NCBI RefSeq assembly: GCF_043290135.1 | Contig: NC_134702.1 | Coordinates: forward strand, 80,191,317 to 80,255,316 | Direction of reading: 5' to 3' | DNA: 64,000 nt | Origin: Rhipicephalus microplus | Taxonomy: Eukaryota; Arthropoda; Arachnida; Ixodida; Ixodidae | Part shown: piece by piece, positions 35,478 through 45,954 of the stretch | Layout: each line of letters opens with the position of its first letter | Numbering within the stretch: position 1 is the stretch's first letter | The notes under the pieces: model-generated | Database searches by the model: none | Seen by the model: only the letters and a program-made list of their open reading frames with translations | Told to the model about the DNA's origin: nothing | Position numbers and translations under genes: made by a program

Positions 35478-35663
35478 ACCTTTTGGTGCACAGTGTGTCC
35501 AAAGTAGTGAGAAAGAGCCTCGAGTTGTTGATAGTGCTATCGGAACAATTTTGTGTGTTGTTCAGTGTTCTCGTTAACGAGTGCGGGGGAGTGTTCCGAT
35601 AGACCGATTTAGGCAGATACTTTTTGCACGCGGCAAGGTTGTATTTGCGAGTTGCGAGACACA

Positions 35664-36250
35664 ATGGATCTCGAAAAGTTAGTTGCGCTTGGTGAGAAGA
35701 TGGGTCTTTCCGGCGCCGAACTACGGAAATAGGTAAGCCAGAAGGAGAAAGAGGCGGTGGAGAGAGAGAGGTTGGCGGCAGAGAGGGCCAAGGAAGAAAA
35801 GGCAGCTGAGTTGGAGAGAGAAAGGCTGGCCGCTGAAAGGGCGAGAGAAGAAAGAGAAGCAAAGGAGCGACAGCTGAAAGAAGAAAGAGAGGCAAAGGAG
35901 CGACAGCTGAAGGAAGAAAGAGAGCAGCAATTGAAGTTGGAGCTGGAGAGAGAAGAGAAAAGTTGGCAGCCGAAAGGGCGAGAGAAGAAAGAGAAGCGGA
36001 GATGGCTGAAAGGGAACGGCAGCGGCAGCACGAGATGGAACTCGAGCGGCTCCGTTCGCAACAGCGAAGCGAAGCTCCCGTCCAAGCTAGAGTTGAAAGC
36101 AGCGAACGGGAAGATCACGGCTTCCGCTTGAACCCAAGCAAGCTGCTCGTAGCGTTTGATGAAAGGAAGGACGACCTAGACGCGTACCTCCACCGATTTG
36201 AGACGATTGCGAAGAGCCAGAATTAGCCGGAACATCAATGGGCAACTGCT
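35664..36250 (+). pseudogene. gag: Gag N-terminal part of LTR element 2, broken
   Basis: ATG at 35,664 starts MDLEKLVALGEKMGLSG, then a stop TAG at 35,730 after 22 codons. The same frame continues (to about 35,950) as a Glu/Arg/Lys coiled coil with repeated EREAKERQLKEE-type units. Near 35,950 the reading shifts to another frame (35,963-36,226) with a further coil and then NPSKLLVAFDERKDDLDAYL, the start of the capsid. That is stopped by TAG at 36,224. The next frame, from 36,251, continues the capsid without a gap. So the one ancestral gag is cut by two stops and one frameshift. In function it would be the structural shell protein. Confidence 0.75.
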
Positions 36251-37747
36251 TTGAGTACTTGCTTGAGTGGTGAAGCGCTCAGTGTGTACGGTAGGCTGAC
36301 GCCGACCGATGCAGCCAACTATGCCAAGGTGAAAGCTGCTTTGCTGAAGCGATTTAGATTCACTGTGGAAGGATTCCGGGACAGATTTCGGACAGGAAAG
36401 CCAGCTGATGGTGAGACGGCTACGCAGTATGCCGCCCGACTTTGTCATTATTTCGACAGATGGATTGAACTTTCAGGGACAGCGCAGGAGTACGATGAAC
36501 TTAGAGAGCTCCTAATTAGAGAACAATTTCTTACTAGTTGCCACCCACGCCTTTCACTGTACTTAAAAGAGAGGAAGGCTGACTCATTTGAAGACATGCT
36601 GGAATTGGCTGATCAATTCTTGGAAGCGCAAGGTGGCACTAATTTGGCCAGGGTCAAGCAGGATTGTCCCGATGATTCGAAGAATTTGGCTCCCGAAGAA
36701 AAGAAGCGTGCACCAGAGAGCATTCCGCGATGTTTTCTGTGCAACCGAGTGGGTCATCGCGCGAAAAACTGTCGAACGATCTTTACGAGCCCTGCGGCAG
36801 TAAAATGTTTCAAGTGTGGTCAGACTGGGCACAAAGCAGATGCATGTCGTAACGGAGTGAGTCAAACTCACCAGGTATCCTGTGTGCAAGTGGCACCGAA
36901 ATCCGATAATAATGCCGTCACCGACGGATTCGTAGAATTGAAAAATGGGGAGAAAATTCCTATTGTCGGTGCTGTAATGTCAAAACAGCCAACCGGTGTT
37001 ACGAAAGGAATGCCATCGCGGCCTGGAAAAGTTGCGGGCAAAAAAGTTACGGTGTTAAGAGATACCGGCAGCTCCACGGTTATCGTGAGGAGAAATTTGG
37101 TACGGGAAAGAGAGTTGACAGGCAGAACGAAACCGGTTTGCCTAATTGACCGTACGGTCCGGATGCTTCCCGAAGCAGAAATTGAGGTTGAAACCCCGTA
37201 CTTCAGCGGGAAGGTTACTGCTTTATGCATGACGACCCCCCTGTATGACCTTGTCATCGGAAACATCGACGGGGCGCGAGGGCCAAGTGATCCAGAATGT
37301 TTGGGAGAAGACCCGAAGATAGAGCCCTCGCCAACACAGCGGCCGCGAGATACAGTGGAGGAGCACCCCGTGACGGATCTCACTAGAGCCCAAGGTGAAG
37401 CTGCGGTGCAAGAGACAGCGAATGAGAAGACGATCGTGTCGAATAAGTTCACGGGCCGAGCAACCGGACTTACGTCGGCACGACCTCAACCGACTGACAG
37501 TGTAAAGGAGACGGAGTTGGCCAGCTGGGCAAAAAGTAGAGGCATGATCAAGCGGGTAAATAAACAGACAGGACCCGTCGAATGTAATGACGCGTTAACG
37601 GTGTCGGAAGAGACAACGATGGCTGAGACGACGCCTCAGATATCGTCGTTGGAAAGGGCTCGCCGAAAGGGAACGTGGAAACACAAGAAGAGATCGAGCG
37701 AGCACCGCAAAAAGGGGCGCAAGCGCAGTTCAAAGTACACAGGATAA
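36251..37747 (+). CDS. gag-pro: Gag-protease region of LTR element 2
   Basis: 498 open codons; the true start is upstream of the broken segment, so the Met used here is internal. Residues 1-130 complete the capsid, with LRELLIREQFLTSCHPRLSL and DSFEDMLELADQFLEAQ, matching the SCAN-like fold. Two CCHC zinc knuckles follow: CFLCNRVGHRAKNC (161-174) and CFKCGQTGHKADAC (186-199), which bind element RNA. An aspartic protease is next, with LRDTGSSTVIVRR (catalytic Asp 271), then LVIGN. Residues about 350-498 are a poorly conserved, finally Lys/Arg-rich tail that may be a fused remnant of the lost pol C terminus. Reverse transcriptase and integrase never appear. Confidence 0.8.
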   Translation: MSTCLSGEALSVYGRLTPTDAANYAKVKAALLKRFRFTVEGFRDRFRTGKPADGETATQYAARLCHYFDRWIELSGTAQEYDELRELLIREQFLTSCHPRLSLYLKERKADSFEDMLELADQFLEAQGGTNLARVKQDCPDDSKNLAPEEKKRAPESIPRCFLCNRVGHRAKNCRTIFTSPAAVKCFKCGQTGHKADACRNGVSQTHQVSCVQVAPKSDNNAVTDGFVELKNGEKIPIVGAVMSKQPTGVTKGMPSRPGKVAGKKVTVLRDTGSSTVIVRRNLVRERELTGRTKPVCLIDRTVRMLPEAEIEVETPYFSGKVTALCMTTPLYDLVIGNIDGARGPSDPECLGEDPKIEPSPTQRPRDTVEEHPVTDLTRAQGEAAVQETANEKTIVSNKFTGRATGLTSARPQPTDSVKETELASWAKSRGMIKRVNKQTGPVECNDALTVSEETTMAETTPQISSLERARRKGTWKHKKRSSEHRKKGRKRSSKYTG

Positions 37748-38115
37748 GTGCTGAGGTCAAAGCAGAATGTGTTTGGCAGTGTTGAGTGCCATATGTTGTG
37801 TTAATGTTGTGGTATCCTGTGTCACAAGTGTCGAAGTGTTGTGCTGTGATGTGATGTATAGTATTGTACCTTTGTTGTAGTGAGAGAACTTTGTACATTT
37901 GTATTATTGGGAATGTGTGGTGGAGTGTTGTACTCATGTGCTTGTGGTTGTGTTTTCACGTGTTGTTTAATTGAATTTCAATGTACAATTGTATTAAGTG
38001 ATTTATTGTGAATGTGAAGTGTCATGAGCGACTGATGGTGTTACAGTCTGTGAGAGTGTGTGGTGACTTTTCGCGCTCGTTTGTGTGGTCTTGAATATTA
38101 TGAGATAATATTCTT
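37748..38115 (+). other. 3' untranslated interior of LTR element 2
   Basis: TG-rich non-coding sequence between the last ORF and the polypurine tract. A perfect 8-bp hairpin GAATATTA / TAATATTC (38,093-38,113) lies just before the tract. Confidence 0.6.
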
Positions 38116-38130
38116 AAAGTGGGGGGGCAG
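38116..38130 (+). other. Polypurine tract of LTR element 2
   Basis: AAAGTGGGGGGGCAG directly before the 3' LTR; the expected position and base composition for the plus-strand primer. Confidence 0.8.
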
Positions 38131-39291
38131 TGTCACAGAACGAGCGCTAAAAAAGAGCGCGCCGCCAAATTCTTGCGACAACGGGCGAGAGAAACGCCGC
38201 GAGGTCAAAAAAAAAAGAAAGCAAACGTCCGAGGCTCCCCGGGCGCGCGCTCTCCCCGCGGAAGCGTGGCGTCGCAGACGAACCTCCTCACCCCGCATCG
38301 GCGGCCCAGCAAGCCCGCGATTTTTCTAGAACGAACGGGCCGTGGTCAAACCGAGTTGAATCATCCTCCGGGGAGGGCAGTCGAACCGTCTCGCCCTCTT
38401 CCCAGCTTTCGCCGCGTATCGCGCCGACGAAATGAGGAGAACTTTCTGGAAGGTGGCGCGGAACGTATTTAATCGAGCAGCCGAGACAGAACAGGAGGTG
38501 ACGGAAGTTAACGCCAGAGCGCGTAGGAATTCCGCCGTGTAGTCGGCGAAGGTTCTGCCCGTAGTGACAGAACAGGAGGAGACGGAAGTGAGCGCCAGAG
38601 TGCGTAGAGAGTCCGCCATGTAGTCGGCGAAGTTTTTGGTCCGTAGGGACGGCTCGAGCTACAGGCAAGAGCGTGGTTTTACCGCTATCGAGCGAAGACG
38701 CGGGCAACAACTGCGTGTGTGAAGCCGACGGATTTCCGGCGAAGAAGTTTGAAGCTTGGAGAGTGGCCATATGAGGACGCGAGGTTTCCTGGAAGAGAAC
38801 TTCGAGAGCTGCGGAACGACAACAACGCTGGACTTTGAGTGAGTGATTCTCGGAAGAGTATCATTCAGACTTTTGTTCCAAGGACTTTGGACTGAATAGG
38901 TTTTATATCTCTTTAGTCTTTAAGTGTCTTGGTTGTTCAATGCATGCGACTGCATTGTAGTGCGTATTGTTGTCTGTGTCCGTTGTTTCAAGTGTGGTTG
39001 ATTGTACTGTGTAGTACATTGTCTGTTTGGTGACGTATTGTATGTAACTATTGTGGAGTGTGCATACGTGTGTATTGTTTTTGATCTGCCGTTAATGAGA
39101 ATATAATTTTGTTTGTTTATCAACTCTCGGCTCTGTCTTGTTCTTTGGGCCACAGCCGGCGTCCGCTGGCGCACCAATAAGGACCACTTCTAAATTGTCC
39201 ACGCTTTCGTGGTGCGGTTCGGGGGGCCGATACTTCGGCTCTTGGAATTAGCCCGGCGATCGCCTCCCTAATAAACGGGACAGGTGTGACA
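38131..39291 (+). repeat. 3' LTR of LTR element 2
   Basis: 1161 bp, TGTCACA...TGTGACA. Differences from the 5' LTR that I can see: a shorter poly-A run near 38,210, GACGG for GATGG near 38,649, CCATG for CCGTG near 38,618, CATATG for CATTTG near 38,769, and TGTCT for TGCCT near 39,136. Followed directly by ACAAG. Confidence 0.95.
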
Positions 39292-41895
39292 ACAAGACGG
39301 CGTAGTCGAGCCATCCGTGTAATTGTGCACGTGGGTACTGCAGTTTTGTTCCAGTAAGAATAGACTCAGTTGTTTCAGGAGATATGTCGGTAATTCCAAT
39401 TTTCTCCTCATTCTGGAATCATTAAGTGAACTTGCGATCAGATCAAGCTCCAAGAAGGAAGCAGTGGCTTTATTGCAGGTGCGTACGTCTCAGCAAAAGA
39501 TGAACGACGCTTGTAGACAGTAGCACCGTATGTCGCGTGAGGCCTTTCAGCAGCTAGGCTTGCCAGGTGGTGAGAAGGGGCCTGGCATAATGCCTGAGAT
39601 GCATGCGCATTGTCTCGGTAATAATATGAGTGTTTATCGAGTGAGCTTGAGCGATGGAAATGGTTTCAGCCGTTGAAGCACTGCGGGGTAATCCAAGGCA
39701 TATCTTGAGTGCTTGGGCTCGAATGCTCTGAATTGCCCGCAGGTTGGTCTTGCCGGTGTTAGATATTGCAGGTAAGCTGTACCATAAGAATCCGATAAAC
39801 AGCGCTCTGTACAGTTGTAGCATGGATGGAATGGGCACTCCCCAATTTTTTCCTCCAAGAAATTTGAACATGTGGCATGTTGCGATCAGCTGCTTCTTCA
39901 CATAGTTCACGTGGGAAGTTCACGAACGACAGGTTTCTCTCTATTATGACTCCCGAGAACCTGTGGCTTCTACTGAACAATATGTATTCTTCATTAATCG
40001 ATATGCTGTAAGCAGACATTGGTTTCCGCGTGAACGCTTCCACTGCACATTTTCCGCAGGACACCTCGAGGCATTGTTTACGAAGGTAGCATGATGTCGT
40101 AGTAGCAGCTTTCTGAAGCCGGGCGTCAAACTGAGGCCTTGTCACACCTGATGTCCAAATGAAGATGCCATCAGCGTTGACAGAAAGTTCTACAGTGCTA
40201 GGTAGCTGCTCGACTAGTCCAATGAGAGTTAGATTGAAAAGTGTAGGGCTTAGCACTCCTTCCTGAAGAACTCCTCGGCTGCTGTAATAATCAGGTGTTG
40301 GGCCGTTCGCTGTCATCACGTAAAATGATCTCAGCTGTAAGTGGCTGTACACCCGCATATATATCTTGCCTCCAAGACCTACTGATTGATATGTGGGGTT
40401 TAACGTCCCAAAACCACTATATGATTATGAGAGACGCCGTAGTGGAGGGCTCCGGAAATTTAGACCACCTGGGGTTCTTTAACGTGCACCCAAATCTGAG
40501 CACACGGGCCTTCAACATTTCCGCCTCCATCGGAAATGCAGCCGCCGCAGCCGGGATTCGAACCCGCGCCCTGCGGGTCCAAGACCTACTGTTTTCAAAG
40601 CACTAAGGATGGCTTCATGGGCGACATTGTCGTAAGCCCCCTTAACATCTAGAAACAGGGTGGCACACAGTCTCTTACAGGCTTTCTGGTGTTGAACATG
40701 TCACCAAATCAACAACGTTGTTGATTGAAGAATGGCCGCGCCTGAATCCGGTCATGAATACTGGATAGATTTCGCAGTGCTCTAAATACGGCTCCATTTG
40801 TTAGAATCATTCGTTCCATTGTTTTTCCCACACAACTGGCAAGGGCGATAGGACAGTATGAGGCAATATTCAAAGGAGATTCACCAGCCTTTAGAAGTGG
40901 AGTGAGCCGACTTGACTTCCATGCCTGGGGAACCGTACCAGTCTGCTAGGAGTCGTTGTGTAGGCGTAATAGCGTCTTCCGAGCTTCGTCTCCAAGATTA
41001 CAAAGGGCACGATAAGTAATGCCGTCAGGTGCAGGTGCTGAAGAACGTCTGCACAGTGCCAGTGTCACCTCTAGCTCATTCATAAAAAAACTGGCATTTC
41101 ATACGGGGATCACGTCAGGGCGGTGGAATGTCAAGTGTTCCCATTCTTGATACCGTGCAATTGGAATAACCGGCAATTCTTCTACATAATTCTGCGACGT
41201 CCATCTCTCTGCATTGTAGGTGAAGTGCCAGAGATGTAAACGGGTGTCGCTGACCCAAGGTTGTGCTAAGGCCCCGGACAGTTCGCCATATCAGTGATAG
41301 GGGCTTTCGCGGATCCAACGACTCGCAGAAGGATGTCCAATGTCGCCAAGCTAGCTTATTCATGTGCCGCTGAATTTTCTTTTCAATGCGTCTAGCGAGC
41401 CTCAAATAATCCATGCACTTTGTCCGTTGGTACCTTCCTTCTGCACGACGGCGTATTACGCGAAGTTTCTCGAACTCGACGTCGAAATCGGTGCGCTTGT
41501 GACTAGTCAAAAGTGAATGCGTTGTATTCTGCAGGACAGTCTTTATCAATTCCTCTAGGTTATATGATGAGCCGTCGGTACATCAGTCTTCCAATAACAT
41601 TTTGAGTTTCGGCCAATCGGTGTATTTGAGGCTTATTGAGGACTTGGGGCTGGTAAAACCTTCTATCCGCAGATAAGCTGGTCTACGGTCGCTGCTACGC
41701 GTTTCCAGATTCCAAAACTTTCCTGGTAAGTGAGCGAGAAACGAATGTAAGGTCCAGACAGCTGCTATAGGCTGATCCGCGTAAATATGTAGGGCTTTCA
41801 TCATTACAAAGGCAGAGTTTGTACTCCGAGGCTAAGGACACCAAATTCCTTCCTCTAGAGTTGATCCTGGAGTAGCTTGCACCTATAGGTGTGAC
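39292..41895 (-). pseudogene. RNase H LINE, 5' part (endonuclease, linker, reverse transcriptase)
   Basis: Minus strand, read from 41,895 down. The endonuclease C-terminal part has NSRGRNLVSLASEYKLCL near 41,870-41,820, then 41,804-41,583. The linker at 41,549-41,115 has RVIRRRAEGRYQRT and WTSFCESLDPRKPLS. Reverse transcriptase is decayed through 41,100-40,591. After an inserted SINE, 40,358-39,759 gives SRGVLQEGVLSPTLFNLTL and LSVNADGIFIWTS, where the catalytic YADD has become NADG. The RNase H start NYTDGSTTPS lies at about 39,345-39,300, where the LTR element interrupts. The pieces match the plus-strand copy at 27,170-30,650 in order and content. Confidence 0.85.
40371..40590 (-). mobile_element. 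Ruka-like SINE, 5'-truncated, inserted in the LINE
   Basis: The element is 40,384-40,577. Its minus strand carries GCGGGTTCGAATCCCGGC, a near-perfect RNA polymerase III box B, then the body blocks TTTCCGATGGAGGCGG, GTGCTCAGATTTGGGTGC, GTTAAAGAACCCC and the end CCACATATCAATCAGT. The box A half of the tRNA-like head is missing. Flanking 13-bp perfect target duplications, TCCAAGACCTACT, lie at 40,371-40,383 and 40,578-40,590. It is much better preserved than the copy at 4805, so it is younger, and it postdates the host LINE. Confidence 0.92.
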
Positions 41896-42476
41896 GATAA
41901 CCTGGCATTTCTACGGCTGCGCTCTCTCTTTCCGTGCTGTTTGATTATTTACTATAGACCCTGGGGACCGTTGCGCCAGCCAGTAGTTCGAAGCCTCCAA
42001 TCAAGAACCGCCGCTGGTCGCTGACTGGAATCGGACCCGTCAGTGAGGGGGCATGCCATGCATTGCGTAAGACGCACCGCAGAGATGCCGTCGATTGCAT
42101 TATGCTGGCTCGCTCACTGAACTTGACGCTCGTTGCATCAGCCGGTCTATCGCTGTTTTTCACCAGATGATACCAGCTTGAATAGTTTGCCGAAGCAATG
42201 AAGTTTGGTTTGGACTCCCAGTCATGACAACTCCTGTAACGCTGTCACCCATATATGTAGAAGTATCATTAGAATAAAGTACAGCTAGTGATTGAAATAC
42301 GTAAATCTAAATGCAGCTGTTCAAGCAAGAGCTATAGCGGACAACAATATCCAAATTTTCCGTACTGCGTCATTGAAGCGTCATTTGTGGAATCGCCAAC
42401 AGTTGCGCACGATGCGAATAGTTTTTTTTATCACTACACTGCCTTGTGCTCACTCAACAAGTTAAAAGAAAGAATT
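41896..42476. other. No gene seen
   Basis: No recognisable domain. The next composite repeat starts at 42,477. Confidence 0.4.
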
Positions 42477-42705
42477 GGCAGATCCCACGTACAGTGGGAA
42501 TATATTCAAAGCACGAATGAGAAAGCTTGATATGTCACTTTAAAACCAGAACAACCTTACGAGGTGGAGGTATACTATGCCATACACGACTTCCGTGTCA
42601 TGATTATCATGTTTGTCCCAGTCATATACTTCGTCATCCATTGACGTCACGTAACACCAAATTTGGTATATGTGGAGCTGGCAAAACGGCCGCGAGCGCA
42701 TCATG

Positions 42706-43078
42706 ACGTAGCGTTGACGCGCGCGCACACTAGGCACAACGACGCTACGTTAGCCAAATGCGAACACTCCATAGTCTGACGCCAGGTGCGATCAGCGTCC
42801 GTCGGCGCGGCCTGGCGGCATCCGGCTCCAAATCCAATATGCTGCATTTCGTGCCGGAGCGTTACGCAGACATCGCTACGTCTTCTTTTTTTCATGATGG
42901 AGGGACGCTGGGCGCGCTGAAACGCGCATGCGTAAAAGCAACGTAGCACGGCGCACGCCTGTGAGTGTATGGCAGGACCGGCGCCTGGCGTGGCAACGCC
43001 TGCGAGGCGCAACAAAATGAACGCCGGCGAGCACGCGCACCACGTCACGTCGAATTGTATTGATGCCTTGACTGTGGC
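42706..43078. mobile_element. GC-rich inverted-repeat insertion inside composite repeat
   Basis: It interrupts a tandem unit: CATCATGACGTAGC before it and GGCATGTAGTCATG after it are contiguous in other units. Its composition is much richer in GC and CpG than the host repeat. Near its ends CGCTACGTT (42,741-42,749) and AACGTAGC (42,938-42,945) are inverted copies, with GCGCG-rich borders. This suggests a MITE-like element, but the boundaries are approximate and there is no clear target duplication. Confidence 0.5.
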
Positions 43079-43633
43079 ATGTAGTCATGTTCTCACATCA
43101 CACGCATCTCATAATTATCATGTTTGCACCAGTCACATACTTTCGCAATTCATTGACGTCACGTAATACCGAATTAGTCATTTGTGAAGCTAGCGAAACG
43201 GCCGTGAGTGCATCATAAGTGTAGCATGTAGTCATGTTGTTACATGACACGCATGTCCTAATTATAATGTTTGGATGTGTTATTTACCTATGTCGTCCAT
43301 TCGCGTTGCGTATTACCGAGTTTGGTACATGTGAAGCTATCGAAACGGCCGCGAGAACATCACGAGCGTAGCATGTAGTCATGTTGTTACATGACATGAA
43401 TGTCATGATTTTTATGCTAGGGTCTGTCGCTTGTGTTCGCCATGCAATCATGTCATACCATACCAGTCTTGCAACATGCCATTTGAACGAAACCACCGCA
43501 AGAACAGCTGGACCATTAAATGTAAATCATGACGTTCATAACATACATATCATGATTTTCATGTTATAACTAGTAAACTATGTTCTTCATGCAGTCATGT
43601 TATAAACGGCGAGGAAAGCTAAAAGCCTTAGGC

Positions 43634-43738
<105 letters not shown>

Positions 43739-44097
43739 CGCTCGAAGTCGCCGAAGTTCGCTAAGAAATGCTTCGCATTTAATACAGGGGAGGATAACAC
43801 AGCCCCACAGGACTGGAACCGGCAAAGGGCGAATACCTGTACAGACCCTCTTTCGAACAAACACAAACTCCGCTTGGGAGTCTTGTGAAAGGGCTGGGAA
43901 CGAATCTCTCCGTTCGTCGAGCATAACAGCATTGTGCCGTTCTCGGAGAGCATATTCCCTGATCAGTGCGTCAAGATCCGGGAAAAAAGCAAAAAAGCAT
44001 GGCTTTGTCGTGCACAAAGCTTCTCGTCTCTCGTCGCTGAAGAAAAACCGTATTGTAGTAGGCAAGCGTCATAAAGCGTGCGGCAGTCCCAGTCGTG

Positions 44098-44166
44098 TCC
44101 CAGTCGGTATTCGCGTGGAGTGACGCAAATACCGACTGGAATGGACGCCGCGAATACCGACTGGGA
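44098..44166. repeat. Perfect 18-bp inverted repeat with a third internal copy
   Basis: TCCCAGTCGGTATTCGCG (44,098-44,115) is the exact reverse complement of CGCGAATACCGACTGGGA (44,149-44,166). Between them lies GCAAATACCGACTGGA, a third, slightly altered copy in the second orientation. Visible directly; function unknown. Confidence 0.85.
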
Positions 44167-44484
44167 TAAAAGCTTCAAGAAGGGCCTTTTATTACGAAGA
44201 GGTGCACTATCTGCCCTTTCTTTATGCCGTTTGACCCCATAAATAAGTTTTAGCACTCTCACACATTCTAACTGAAGAAAGAGAGGCAAAGGAAACGCAG
44301 AGAGGTTAACCAGTTTTTACCCGGTTTGCTAAACCCTTCACTCAATATGCATTCAAAGTCGAGGGGCCTCCTTCCTTGTTAGAGTCCGCTGTTAACCATT
44401 TCATGTTGTCGTATGCGCGTATATTTTTTCCAGTGTTCATAGTCAGGCTGTCAATGTATTCATCGAGATAATATCGTGTTCCTT

Positions 44485-44513
<29 letters not shown>
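44485..44513 (-). repeat. (GAT)n tract, probable tail of a LINE or SINE on the minus strand
   Basis: Nine GAT units followed by GAACAAACTTTATTT. On the minus strand this reads AAATAAAG then GTTC and (ATC)n, the form of a poly-A signal before a simple-repeat tail. Confidence 0.6.
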
Positions 44514-44515
<2 letters not shown>

Positions 44516-45052
44516 ACTTTATTTAATTAGCAGAAAGATCCTCCTTTCCTTTCAGGTGCGAGAGGAGAAGAGTTCCTTTGAATAAAAGAAAGTAATCACA
44601 AATGATCAAATTGTATCGAACGATGCACTTGCGGCTTCTTTTTTTATGATCACTCAAAATTGCACGATTCCGACCAAAGTTTGTCAATGTCCGCTCAAAA
44701 AAGTTGTGCTAAAACGTTAGAGATTTCTCTTGAAGACAAAAAAAGTAGTGCGCCGGTTCATAGGGTACCAGCGCCGTGCATCAAACGAATGTTTTGAATC
44801 ATAATGCAGCCTGCTCCAACTCCCAAGGAAAGCTTGTATAACAGATAGAATTACGTAGCGTCGTAAGCAAAACCAAAAACCTGTGGCCTCTAGCACAAAA
44901 ATACTCGGCCCTGGAAAGTGTGCCATTGACATGCGTATGTGTATTTGTGTATTTGCCTATCAATCAATATCGATTTGTCATTCAATCAATCAATCTGTGA
45001 ATTTTAATTTTAATACTAAAAAGAGGAAACATGACTGTAGGCTTATTGCACA

Positions 45053-45715
45053 TCACTTATCACAATCAGCGGAAAAAAAACTCGAAAACACAATTAAGTC
45101 CACGACACGAGCAGTTCCTCGTGTTTTCTTGTTACTTTTTTGCGCTGATCGTGATGCGTTTGTCCCAAAGAACCCAATTCGCTCCTTCACTTGAGCTAGT
45201 TGCCGCTTGACAGAGGTCTTGCGTCTTGATCCAATAACACGGATCATGAGCTGCGATCCAGCTATTGATGACTCTTGATAGCGGGCTTCGTAGTTCTCAG
45301 CTATACCTGATATGGCAATCTGATGTTTTATTGTCATTCGACGAGACCATTTTTCATCGATACCTGAATGATGCATGATTGCCATTGTGGCCGGTGGAAA
45401 CCATAGTGCTGCACTGCTGAGTAGTGAATGAAAGTTCGATATCTGGTATGGAGGAAGGAGCCAATCAGGAAGGGGAATTGGATCATGTGACAGAAAAAGA
45501 AATGATAAGGGAATAATTTTTACGTGAGCCATATTCCATTTTGAGGGGCAACGTGTGCTCACACCAGCTATCTGCATAGAGAGCAGTACTTTCGTTGTGC
45601 TAAAAATAAGCGCTGCCACGCATGCCTTGCTTATTGTGAGGTCGCATGGCACATAAAAAGAACGGGAAGACATAGGCGTTGCCGCTGCTGTCTCAACGTA
45701 CCGAAGCGTTTCCAT
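45053..45715 (-). CDS. Unrecognised 220-codon open frame
   Basis: One of the longest frames that I cannot assign to a repeat family. I do not recognise it. It has a moderately hydrophobic first half (STTKVLLSMQIAG, PLSFLFLS) and a basic second half (RRKTSVKRQLAQVKER, SAQKSNKKTR). No signal peptide, zinc-binding pattern or known transposase motif is evident. No splice context or promoter can be defended. It is as likely a chance frame or fragment of an unknown repeat as a gene. Confidence 0.15.
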   Translation of the reverse strand: METLRYVETAAATPMSSRSFYVPCDLTISKACVAALIFSTTKVLLSMQIAGVSTRCPSKWNMAHVKIIPLSFLFLSHDPIPLPDWLLPPYQISNFHSLLSSAALWFPPATMAIMHHSGIDEKWSRRMTIKHQIAISGIAENYEARYQESSIAGSQLMIRVIGSRRKTSVKRQLAQVKERIGFFGTNASRSAQKSNKKTRGTARVVDLIVFSSFFSADCDK

Positions 45716-45954
45716 CGGTATGCATGAATTACTTTTTGTGGTGTAAATAGACGCAGCCGCCTCGACTTCCTGCTAAGATTGCTTTCCTAAATAGCCTGGC
45801 AGTGATAGCAGCCGCAAGGCAAAGTTCTCAATAGACCCTTTAGAAAATTCACTCTGGCAAAATGGCTTTTACATCATATTTTGTTCATCGTGTGAGCTGG
45901 CTGGCTGTGTGTGACCCAGCCACGCCGATGAGCGTTCCTTGCAGCGCACACGGA

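Larger units (their letters stand above)
34284..39296 (+). mobile_element. Ty3/gypsy-type LTR retrotransposon 2, inserted in a LINE
   Basis: Runs 34,289-39,291 with a perfect 5-bp target duplication ACAAG at 34,284-34,288 and 39,292-39,296. The LTRs start TGTCACA and end TGTGACA, a perfect 7-bp inverted terminus. I counted four substitutions plus a poly-A length change between the LTRs, so the insertion is recent. The interior (2.68 kb) carries a gag broken by two stops and a frameshift, zinc knuckles and protease; reverse transcriptase, RNase H and integrase are absent. It therefore cannot move without help. It lies inside the RNase H domain of a minus-strand LINE, and removing it with one duplication copy rejoins the LINE reading frame. 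Confidence 0.95.
43784..45052. other. No gene seen apart from short repeats
   Basis: Contains the inverted repeat at 44,098-44,166 and the GAT tract at 44,485. Several frames of 60-110 codons are unrecognised. Confidence 0.4.
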
